Part shown: positions 29,701-41,700 of the stretch, piece by piece
Numbering within the stretch: position 1 is the first letter of the stretch
Layout of the letters: each line of letters opens with the position of its first letter
Source: Taudactylus pleione
Lineage: Eukaryota > Chordata > Amphibia > Anura > Myobatrachidae
Length of the DNA stretch: 64,000 bases
Direction of reading: 5' to 3'
Assembly (NCBI GenBank): GCA_031769625.1
Contig: JAUIMM010000188.1
Location: forward strand, 11,647,001 to 11,711,000
Made by a program: the position numbers and the translations under genes
Notes under the pieces: model-generated
Seen by the model: only the letters and a program-made list of their open reading frames with translations
The model's database searches: none
What the model was told of the DNA's origin: nothing

Positions 29701-32700
29701 CGACTGCAGGGCCCTGTACACAGCCCGCAGTTCCAGGATGTTGATGGGGAGAAGTGCTTCTTCCGCGGACCAACGACCCTGAAGCGATAATGAGCCGGTC
29801 ACTGCCCCCCAACCCCGAAGACTGGCATCCGTCGTGAGCAGGACCCAGTCCGGGATCCAAAAGGGGCGCCCCTCGACCAGATGCACCGTCTGAAGCCACC
29901 AAGCCAAAGACTGCCGAACCTCCGCGGACAACACCAGCATCTGAGAGCGGATCCGGTGAGGTAACCCGTTCCATTCCGATAGAATCAGCCCCTGCAGGGG
30001 CCGGGAATGGAACTGGGCAAATTCCACCATGTCGAATGTCGACACCATGGACCCCAGAACTCTCATAGCTGAATGGACCGACAGGCGGCAACTGCTCAGG
30101 CAACTGTGTATCCGCAGCTGCAGGGAGGAGACCTTCTCTGGAGTCAGGAAAATCCGCTGCTGACGAGAATCCAGCAGGGCTCCCAAATGAACCATCCGCT
30201 GTGATGGAATCAGGGAGGACTTCTTCCAGTTTATCAACCACCCGTGTGCTTGAAGACAAGCAATGGTCAGGTGGAGATGTCGAAGAAGCACCTCCGGGGA
30301 GCTCGCCAGCAGCAGAAGATCGTCCAGGTACGGCAACAGACGTAGACCCTGACCCCGAAGGTGGGCAGCCATAACCGCCATCACCTTGGTGAACACCCTC
30401 GGAGCCGTGGAAAGGCCAAAAGGCAACGCCCGAAATTGGTAGTGATGGTTCAGGGTAGCAAACCTCAGATACCGCTGATGTGCCGGTGCTATGGGTACAT
30501 GGAGATATGCGTCCTGGATATCGAGGGAGACCATATAATCCCCGGGTTCCATCGCCAGAATGATGGAACGTAACGTTTCCATCCTGAACCTGGGAACTCT
30601 GAGGTATCTGTTCAGAGACTTCAAATTCAGGATAGGGCGATGAGAACCATTGGGTTTCTGTACCAGAAACAGAGTAGAATAGTACCCCGTCCCGCGCTGA
30701 GACTGCGGAACGGGAACAATGACCCCTGCTTGTAGCAAGGATTCTATAGCTACCTGAATCTGACCAGCTTTGGTCTTGTCCAGAGAAGGACTCGTACAGA
30801 AAAACTGGTGGGGCGGCCTGAACCGAAAAGACAGGGCGTACCCCTGAGAGACTACTTCTCGAACCCAGGCATCCGTGGTGGTATTGTGCCAACACTGGGC
30901 GAATTGGAGAAGTCGGCCTCCCACTCTGGGGTCCCCCAGAGAGAGGCCCGTCCCATCAGGCAGCAGGCTTATCCTCCTGCTTGGAAGAAGGGCGCCGAGC
31001 ACTCCATGCCTGCTTCTTGGGCTTGGGTGCGGCCTTGGTCGCCGAATGTCTCGGGAAGGACTGGCCCTTGGCCTTACCCTGAACCCGAAAGGACCGAAAG
31101 GCAGAGCTCCTCACCTTAGCCGGCGCAGAGGCCGAAGGGAGAAAAGCCGACTTGGACTTAGCCAAAGTATCCACTATTCTGTCCAAATCCGGACCAAATA
31201 GTAAATCACCATTAAAAGGCAAGGCCTCCAGACCCTTTTTTGAATCTGCATCAGCCCTCCAGGACCTCAGCCACAGGGAGCGCCGAGCAGATACCGCTGC
31301 AGCCGACACCCTAGAAGTGAGCAGGCTGGCATCCAAAGACGCTTCCCCAATATAGGAAGCTGCATCCCGCATCTGTCCCACTAACGCTCTCTGGATATCC
31401 GAAGCCTCATCAGGAAAGGTATCCTCCAAGGCATTGGCCCATGCCTCAATGGCTTTAGCCACCCAGGAGATAGCCATGGACGGGCGAGCCACCGCCCCGG
31501 AAAGAGAATAAATGGACTTTAAACAAGTCTCCACCTTCCTGTCCGTGGGATCCTTCAAAGAGGAGATAGACGGCAATGGCAACGTCGCGCTTTTGATCAA
31601 GCGGGTAACGTGGGAATCCACCGCCGGCGGAGTTTCCCATTTCCTGCAATGAGCTTCAGGAAAAGGATAGTTCGCCGCCAACCTTTTCTGTGGATGGAAC
31701 CTCTTACTAGGTAATTGCCAGGCCGCCGCCATATGATCCGATAATTGATCAGACAGGGGGAACACATTTGAGGTCACCTTGGCCTTTTTAAAATTAGGAA
31801 ACTTCGACCTAGGAGCCGGCGCATCATCCTCAACATGTAGGATAGCCCGCACCGCCCTAACTAAGGCTGGAACATTAATGGAGGACTTAGCTTCCACCTC
31901 CTGCCCCATGACATCAGAGTCAGAGTCCTCATGGATTTCTCCATCATCTGAGGACACTTCCGAGTCCGACAACTGCGCAGCTAGTGAACTCACAACCGGA
32001 CGTTTAGACACCCTTGGTGGCACATCACCTTGCAACATAGACTGAAACGCCGAGGATGAAGCCGCCAGACTCTGTACGGAGCTGGATAGAACATCCACCC
32101 AAGGCGGAGGAGCCGTCGGAGCAACACTCTGCAAAGGCACTACAGACTGACACGTCCCTGGGGAAGACTGCACATACACAGGCAGTCCCGAGTAAGGACC
32201 CACAGTCTGGGCCCCGGGGGAAGACCGCAACATTTGTGGAACCCTCGGGGAATGGGGGATGGTGGGCTGCGGTAACGCCCTAGAAGGGACCGCTGATGGG
32301 ACCGATAACCGGTCCGCAATAGACGCCAGCACCTGTGAAAACATCGCCCAAGGAGGGTCCTGTGATACAGGGGGGTTGGAGGGGCCCGGTACCAGCTGGC
32401 ACCGCCCGCACAGACCATCCTGAGATAAGTCCTCCCCATCAACTCCAGCAGCACAGCGTCTGCAGGAAAATAACACAGGAGCCACAGAGCGCTCAGTCTC
32501 CTCATCCGACATGATACCGTAAATACACAAGAAATAGGTATCACCAGAGGAATTACGGTTTTAACACCCGCGCACTCACCAGTATGCGAAACAACAGCCC
32601 AGATATGGTACTGTGTAGCACACAACAGTATGTGACTGACCCCACAAATACGTGTTTTATATATGTGAGGGTCTCAGAAAAACGCCCTTCCCCCACACAC

Positions 32701-35700
32701 CTGCCGGGCCGTAGGAGAAGGAAAGGGATAGTTATAAGCTGACAGTAAGGAGAATAAGTCACAGACAGGCAGCACTAGCAATAGTCACATACAATGCAGA
32801 AAAGTTATACTCACTGCACCTTCCGCTACAATCAACCGCCCAGATTCAGTGTCTGGGAGGGCTATAGCGCTGTGTACACTGTCCTTTAGCAGGGGAGAGG
32901 TACACAGGGGGACCGGTCCACTTGATACCGCCTGGGAGTCTGCGATGTGCCAGTAAAGATGGCCGCCGGAGACCTCAGAGGAGGAGTGGCCGAGAGATAA
33001 GAGCAGCTCAGCGACGCCAGACTGCTTGTTGAAAGGCGCGCTGAGCTGAGGGGAGGAGCCGCTAGACAGGGAAGGCTGCCTCCCCTGGCTAGCAATTAAC
33101 CCCCGGGTTGCCGGTCCCGCTACCAGCCTGATACCCTGGTGGTCTAGCGGACACGCGGGGTATTCCTCAATTGAGGGGGAGCCCGCCGCCGCCGCTAGCG
33201 CCTCCGGTCTGTCCCCAGAGACCGGAGGCTCCTGACTGCATTGAAGTATCCGCGGGCCGCCGCACGCGGCGACCCGCGGCTTACCTGATCCCCGTCGCGT
33301 CCGGCAGCAGTCAAGGGAGTCCCCAGAGCCCGGCTAGTACAGGCTCTGGGGTCCCGCCGCGATCCCCAGAGCTGTACTGGCGTCGCGGCGCCAGCGGGGA
33401 GAAGGAGCGGCAGCGTGGACGTCCTAAAGGACAGTCTGATGCTGCCGCTCTAACAGTGTAAAAAAAGAAGAAAAAAATAAAAAATTTCTCTTTTAAAATA
33501 AAGCTTAGGGGCTGCTCCTGCAGCCCCACTGCGACAGGGTGACCCGACTCCGGCCGGGCACCAACTAAAAACTGAGGTGCCTGTGGCCGGGGCGGGGTGT
33601 GGGGGAGGACGGACCCAAGTGCATCCTGGGAGCAGCAAAGCTTTAACTGCGTGGTGCCCGTGGATCCAGATCCAGCTATACCCCAAGGTCAACCCTGTGG
33701 ACCCCCTATGGACCCTGAAGTAGAAACTAACACCATCATATCACTATCATAGCAGAAGATACTAACATCATCATACCACTATCATAGCAGGAGACAGTAA
33801 CACCATCATATCACTATCATAGCAGGAGATAGTAACCCCATCATATCACTGTCATAGCAGGAGACAGTAACACCATCATATCACTATCATAGCAGGAGAT
33901 AGTAACACCATCATATCACTATCATAACAGCAGATAGTAATACCATCATAACACTATCATAGCAGGAGACAGTAACACCATCATATCACTATCATAGCAG
34001 GAGATAGTAACACCATCATATCACTATCATAACAGGAGATAGTAACACCATCATATCACTATCATAGCAGGAGACAGTAACACCATCATATCACTATCAT
34101 AGCAGGAGATAGTAACACCATCATATCACTATCATAACAGCAGATAGTAATACCATCATATCACTATCATAGCAGGAGACAGTAACACCATCATATCACT
34201 ATCATAGCAGGAGATACTAACACCATCATATCACTATCATAGCAGGAGATAGTAACACCATCATATCACTATCATAACAGGAGTCAGTAACACCATCATA
34301 TCACTATCATAAAAGGGGATAGTAATACCATCATATCACGAGACAGTAACACCATCATATCACTATCATAGAAGGAGATAGTAACACCATCATATCACTA
34401 TCATAGCAGGAGATACTAACACCATCATATCACTATCATAGCAGGGGATAGTAACCCCATCATATCACTGACACCATCATATCACTATCATAGCAGGAGA
34501 CAGTAACACCATCATATCACTATCATAGCAGGAGATACTAACACCATCATATCACTATCATAGAAGGAGATAGTAACACCATCATATCACTATCATAGCA
34601 GGAGATACTAACACCATCATATCACTATCATAACGGGACAGTAACACCATCATATCACTATCATAACAGGAGACAGTAACACCATCATATAACTATCATA
34701 ACAGGGGATAGTAACCCCATCATATCACTAACACCATCATATCACTATCATAGCAGGAGACAGTAACACCATCATATTACTATCATAGCAGGAGATAGTA
34801 ACACCATCATATCACTATCATAACAGGGGATAGTAATACCATCATATCACGAGACAGTACCACCATCATATCACTATCATAGAAGGAGATAGTAACACCA
34901 TCATATCACTATCATAGCAGGAGACAGTAACACCATCATATCATATCATAGCAGGAGATACTAACACCATCATATCACTATCATAACAGGAGACAGTAAC
35001 ACCATCATATCATTATCATAACAGGGGATAGTAACACCATCATATCACTATCATAGCAGGAGATACTAACACCATCATATCACTATCATAGCAGGAGATA
35101 CTAACACCATCATATCACTATCATAACAGGAGATAGTAACACCATCATATCAGTATCATAACAGGGGAAAGTAACCCCATCATATCACTAACACCATCAT
35201 ATCACTATCATAGCAGGAGACAGTAACACCATCATATCACTATCATAGCAGGAGATAGTAACACCATCATATCACTATCATAACAGGAGATACTAACACC
35301 ATCATATCACTATCATAGCAGGAGATAGTAACACCATCATATCACTATCATAACAGGAGATAGTAATACCATCATATCACTATCATAACAGGAGACAGTA
35401 ACACCATCATATCACTATCATAGCAGGAAATACTAACACCATCATATCACTATCATAGCAGGAGACAGTAACACCATCATATCACTATCATAGCAGGAGA
35501 CAGTAACACCATCATATCACTATCATAACAGGAGATACTAACACCATCATATCACGAGATAGTAATACCATCATATCACTATCATAGCAGGAGACAGTAA
35601 CACCATCATATCACTATCATAGCAGGAGATAGTAACACCATCATATCACTATCATAACAGGAGATACTAACACCATCATATCACGAGATAGTAATACCAT

Positions 35701-38700
35701 CATATCACTATCATAACAGGAGACAGTAACACCATCATATCACTATCATAGCAGGAGATAGTAACACCATCATATCACTATCATAGCAGGAAACAGTAAC
35801 ACCGTCATATCACTATCATAACAGGAGATAGTAACACCATATCACTATCATAACAGGGGATAGTAACCCCATCATATCACTAACACCATCATATCACTAT
35901 CATAGCAGGAGATAGTAACACCATCATATCACTATCATAGCAGGAGATAGTAACACCATCATATCACTATCATAGCAGGAGATACTAACACCATCATAAT
36001 ACTATCATAGCAGGGGATAGTAACCCCATCATATCACTAACACCATCATATCACTATCATAGCAGGAGACAGTAACAGCATCATATCACTATCACAGCAG
36101 GAGATACTAACACCATCATATCACTATCATAACAGGAGATAGTAACACCACACACAACAGGGATAAGAGAAGAGACATGCGCTGCAGCAGCAGCACCAGC
36201 TTTCCCTGTATCCACATACACATCACAGCAGGGATAAGAGAAGAGACATGCGCTGCAGCAGCACCAGCTTTCCCTGTATCCTCATACACATCACAGCAGG
36301 GATAAGAGAAGCGACATGCGCTACAACAGCACCAGCTTTCCCTGTATCCTCATACACATCACAGCAGGGATAAGAGAAGCGACATGCGCTACAACAGCAC
36401 CAGCTTTCCCTGTATCCTCATACACATCACAGCAGGGATAAGAGAAGAGACATGCGCTGCAGCAGCACCAGCTTTCCCTATATCCTCATACACATCACAG
36501 CAGGGATAACAGAAGAGACATGCGCTGCAGCAGCACCAGCTCTCCCTGTATCCTCATACACATCACAGCAGGGATAAGAGAAGAGACATGCGCTACAGCA
36601 ACACCAGCTCTCCCTGTATCCTCATACACATCACAGCAGGGATAAGAGAAGAGACATGCGCTACAGCAGCACCAGCTTTCCCTATATCCTCATACACATC
36701 ACAGCAGGGATAAGAGAAGAGACATGCGCTGCAGCAGCACCAGCTTTCCCTGTATCCACATACACTTCACAGCAGGGATAAGAGAAGAAACATGCGCTGC
36801 AGCAGCACCAGCTTTCCCTATATCCTCATACACATCACAGCAGGGATAAGAGAAGCGACATGCGCTGCAGGAGAACCAGCTCTCCCTGTATCCACATACA
36901 CATCACGGCAGGGATAAGAGAAGAGACATGCGCTGCAGCAGCACCAGCTTTCCCTGTATCCACATACACATCACAGCAGGGATAAGAGAAGAGACATGCG
37001 CTGCAGCAGCACCAGCTTTCCCTATATCCTCATACACATCACAGCAGGGATAAGAGAGGAGACATGCGCTACAGCAGCACCAGCTTTCCCTGTATCCTCA
37101 TACACATCACAGCAGGGATAAGGGAAGCGACATGCGCTGCAGCAGCACCAGCTTTCCCTGTATCCTCATACACATCACAGCAGGGATAAGGGAAGCGACA
37201 TGCTGAGGTGACCTGATTAATATGTTCTCCTTCTAATGGATTTATTGTTCTGATCGATCCCATGGCTGCCAGGACAGAACACCATTTCTGACAATCATCT
37301 CATTTGCATGATCCAGCCATAAGCGATCCGATCTAACGTTCACTCTAAGGACGGTATTCAGTTGGTTTTAACGCGCCCGATCTCCCGTCTCAAGTGATGG
37401 GAGAACGCGGGGCGATATTCAATTGATTCAGATTATCACGCCCAACCGCGTAAAACGTCTAAACCTGACCAAAGTGCTGCGCGTGATCGCGAAAAGTGCT
37501 GTTTGGGTGCCCATACTGGTCACTTTTTGCGCCTCTGAGCTCGCCACCCCAGGGGGTTGCAAAGTGAAATGCCGGCGCCGGCAGCTGCTCGCGCCCGACA
37601 GGAGCAGCAATTGAATAGCTCTTTGGGCGCAAAGCGGGGACAGCTGCCGGCGCAAACAATTGAATAGCGCTCTAAGGGTCATCTCATTTGCATGCTCCAG
37701 CCATAAGCGAACTGATAACGGTCTAACGGTCATTCTAAGGGTAGCGTCACACGGGCTACACCACACCGGCGCTTCCCCAGCTTCCGAAGTTCTCTGGCCC
37801 AATTTTCACAGCGTTTGCATTGCAGGCGGATAAGGGCAGCGCCTCGAAGCCTCGCGGCTTGTAATGGGCACATCCAACGCTCTGTGAGAGGGGGTTTCGC
37901 TTGTGAGTAATGAATTTTTCTTGAGGGGGGTCATTACCGAGCGCTTTGGACACATCGCAGCATTTTGAACGACCTCCTCTGAGTAATAATAGCAGGAATT
38001 GATCATTTCCGTGTGGGGTGTGATCACAAGAGCGCCTGTGTGACGCTGCCACCATACAGCCGGAGCCTCGAGGCTGCTACAGAGTCAGACATAGTTATTT
38101 TCCACGGCACATACCTGGAAAGTCGGCGGAGAGGCCGGAGATGGCGGGGTGACGGAAGTGATTAGAGTACTCCAGCATGGAGGGGTGTAGCGTTGCCGTA
38201 CCGCCCATTTTCCCCAATCTTTCTGCCGATGGCTGGTAGGATAGCGCCCTTATGTAAACAAAACGATGGATGTTCTTTATTCATCAAGTAAAATATCAGC
38301 TAGAACTGCAGGACATTAAATGACGCGTTATCCTGCTACACCCCGTATGGAAGGGAATATCACGCTGCTCTTTTCGAAGTTAACAGAAATTAAAAACTAT
38401 TTTTTTCACCACTATAAATGAGAGGTTTATGTAATCTGCTCCTGTACTAGGCTTGGGATCCCTTTCCCTGGGAACTACATGATGTGGTGTATTTATTAGG
38501 GTCCCATTATAGCCAGGGCCTTTGCAGCTTCCCTGCTCCGCTTTGCTGGTCTCTATTTAGCAGCGGACGTCCGACACAGCGGGAGAGGTTCCGCAGGGTA
38601 ATTACAGTACAAAGGAGCGGAGCAGCGGCAACGTTAATTTTCTGAGGTCGCAGCTCTGCGTGTCATGACCCTGATAAAGGCAGTTAGTATGGTGAAAACA

Positions 38701-41700
38701 ATGTAACCCAAACAAATTATTAGGGACAGATGAGACACCCAGACATTTATGCAGAAGGGACACAATAAAACATCTTTAGTAAGCAGTGTTGGTAAAGTAG
38801 AATGAGTAGATATGCCCCGCACCCTTTCAGTGGGAGCCCCTGTGAATCCGGCACGTAGAGACACTTCTTTTTGGCCGGTGGCTCATCCTCCCCTTCAGAA
38901 GAGCTGTCGATTGTTAGGTCTATGACTTCAGCCTTTTTACTCGTCTCGGTGGGCTCTTTGACTGGGTACATCTTGCTAATAACTCCAGACCCTGCAACAT
39001 AGAGGAACAAATGAGACACATATAGACCCGTTCTGCTTGTAATGCTGGGATTGTGAGCACAACGCCATATGACAAATGGTCCTATTGAGAAGTTCCTGAA
39101 AGGCCCAAGTGACTCCTAATGAGTGTACTCAATGTGAATAGGCATTACCTCCTTATGCTAGATTGTGATGGTGGCACAAATACAGCCAGCCCTGGCTTTG
39201 ATCATGGTGGCCAACAGTGGTCAGAGCGGGCTGGGCCTTTCTCATACGTACACAGCTGCAGATACCACTGAGACACTGGCACTAGTTAGCAATGCAGTTG
39301 TAGCCGCAAGCATGGGAAGTGCCTAGTCTGGGGTTCTTAAGGATCATATATCCCAATCAGCTGTCAGGACAAACAGGTAAGGTGTTACTGTCCTCCGCCG
39401 TCTGTGCATACAGGTAAGTGTTACTGCCCCCCGCCATCTGGGCATACAGGTAAGGTGTTTCTGTCCTCAGCCGGCAGGGCATACAGGTGGTAACTGTTAC
39501 TGTCCCCTGCAGTCAGGGCATACAGGTAAGGTGTTACTGTCCCCAGCAATCAGGGCATACAGGTAAGGTGTTACTGTCCTCAGTTGTCAGGGCATACAGG
39601 TAAGGTGTTACTGTCCTCAGTTGTCAGGGCATACAGGCAAGGTGTTACTGTCCTCAGCTGTCACGGAATACAGGTAAGGTTGTTACTGTCCTCAGTCGGC
39701 AGGGCATACAGGCAAGGGGTTACTGTCCTCAGCCGGCAGGGCATACAGGTAAGGTGTTACTGTCCTCAGCCGGCAGGGAATACAGGTAAGGTTGTTACTG
39801 TCCTCAGCCGGCAGGGAATACAGGTAAGGGGTTACTGTCCTCAGCCGGCAGGGCATACAGGTAAGGTTGTTACTGCCCTCAGCCGGCAGGGCATACAGGT
39901 AAGGTTGTTACTGCCCTCAGCCGGCAGGGCATACAGGTAAGGGGTTACTGTCCTCAGCCGGCAGGGCATACAGGTAAGGTTGTTACTGCCCTCAGCCGGC
40001 AGGGCATACAGGTAAGGTTGTTACTGCCCTCAGCCGGCAGGGCATACAGGTAAGGTTGTTACTGCCCTCAGCCGGCAGGGCATACAGGTAAGGTTGTTAC
40101 TGCCCTCAGCCGGCAGGGCATACAGGCAAGGTGTTACTGTCCTCTGCCGGCAGGGCATACAGGTAAGGGGTTACTGTCCTCAGCCGGCAGGGCATACAGG
40201 TAAGGTTGTTACTGCCCTCAGCCGGCAGGGCATACAGGTAAGGTGTTACTGTCCTCAGCCGGCAGGGCATACAGGTAAGGTGTTACTGTCCTCAGCCGGC
40301 AGGGCATACAGGTAAGGTGTTATGGTCCTCTTTAAGTATGGGATTAAAAACTCATAAAAGTAAAACAAGCTAGAAGGCTGATCCCCTGAGTATAACAAAA
40401 CCAAATAGGTGTACATTTCTCATGGGTAGATGGAGCAGAGGTGCACAATTCAACTTTAAAAGTTTGGTAGTTGCCTTAGCAGTATTCAGAGCTTATTTAA
40501 GGAGAGAGTGGGGCAAGACTGGATGATTAAACTGAGGAGTCATCATTATGTGCAAGGGTGAGACTCCCAACGCTGATCGTGTCACTGATGCACAGAATGG
40601 GTGTAGTTCTTGTGTTGGAAAAACAAGAGATATGGTAAGAACTTACCTTTGTTATCTCTGTTTCTACGAAGTCCATAGGGTCCACAGGGTTGACCTTGGG
40701 GTATAGCTGGATCTGGATCCACGGGCACCACGCAGTTAAAGCTTTGCTGCTCCCAGGATGCACTTGGGTCCGTCCTCCTCTATACCCCGCCCCGGCCACA
40801 GGCACCTCAGTTGGTAAGCAGCTAAGGCCGGAGGAGGAGACTAAACAGAGAGAAGGAAGACTGGAACACACAAGAAACCATACTCACAGAAATGGGAGAC
40901 GGAAAACCGGTGACCAGCCACACAGCCCATTTGAAGCCAGGTGCGTCAGGGCGGGCGCCCTGTGGACCCTATGGACTTCGTAGAAACAGAGATAACAAAG
41001 GTAAGTTCTTACCATATCTCTTGTTTTCTACTTCAGGGTCCATAGGGGGTCCACAGGGTTGACCTTGGGGATGTCCCAAAGCAGTTCAACTAAGGGCGGG
41101 GACGCTCCTGTGCTGAAAGGAGTACCCGGCGCCCAAAGGATGCATCCTGAGAGGCGAAGGTGTCAAACGCATAAAACCTCAAAAACGTCTGAATTGAAGA
41201 CCAAGTAGCCGCCTTACACAGCTGAACAGCGGAGGCGCCACGTCTAACAGCCCAAGAGGGACCCACAGAACGAGTGGAATGAGCCTTAACAGAGGCTGGC
41301 ACAGGTAAACCCTCCTGCGCATAAGCCTCACAAATAACTGAACGAAGCCAACGGGCTAACGTTTGCTTGTTGGCAGGCCAACCCCTCTTGTGAAAACCGA
41401 AGAGGACAAACAAAAAATCCGACTTCCTAACCGAAGCAGTCCGGTCCACATAGATTCTAAGTGCCCGGACCACATCCAAGGAAGCCTCACCAGCAGAAAG
41501 ATCAGGTGACTGAAAAGCTGGCACAACAAGTTCCTGATTAATGTGGAACTTTGAAACCACTTTGGGCAAAAACTCAGGACGCGTGCGGAGCACTGCCCTG
41601 TCCTGGTGAAAAATCAGAAAAGGCGACAGGAAAGCGCCCCCAATTCTGAAACCCTCCTGGCCGAAGCAATTGCCAGGAGAAAAATGGTCTTAAACGTCAG

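Larger units (their letters stand above)
27567..33726 (-). mobile_element. DIRS-like retrotransposon A, apparently intact
   Basis: A 6160-bp element with inverted termini, a 113-bp internal complementary region near its 3' end (27902-28014), and three long - strand ORFs: Gag-like, RT/RNase H and tyrosine recombinase. There is no integrase and no LTR. DIRS elements replicate through a circular DNA and integrate by a recombinase, so no target duplication is expected. Removing 27567-33726 rejoins the 35-bp minisatellite exactly (GAGATA / CTAACACC). No stop or frameshift is seen in the three frames, so the copy may be active (inference). Confidence 0.95.

Noticed and set aside
28998..32283. + strand open frames inside the DIRS elements
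   Set aside because: Antisense shadows of Gag, RT and recombinase. They lie opposite conserved motifs and have no features of their own.
27567..33726. LTR retrotransposon, retrovirus or Ngaro-type element
   Set aside because: The ends are inverted, not direct; there is no protease/DDE integrase/envelope; the ICR arrangement is DIRS-type rather than the split direct repeats of Ngaro.
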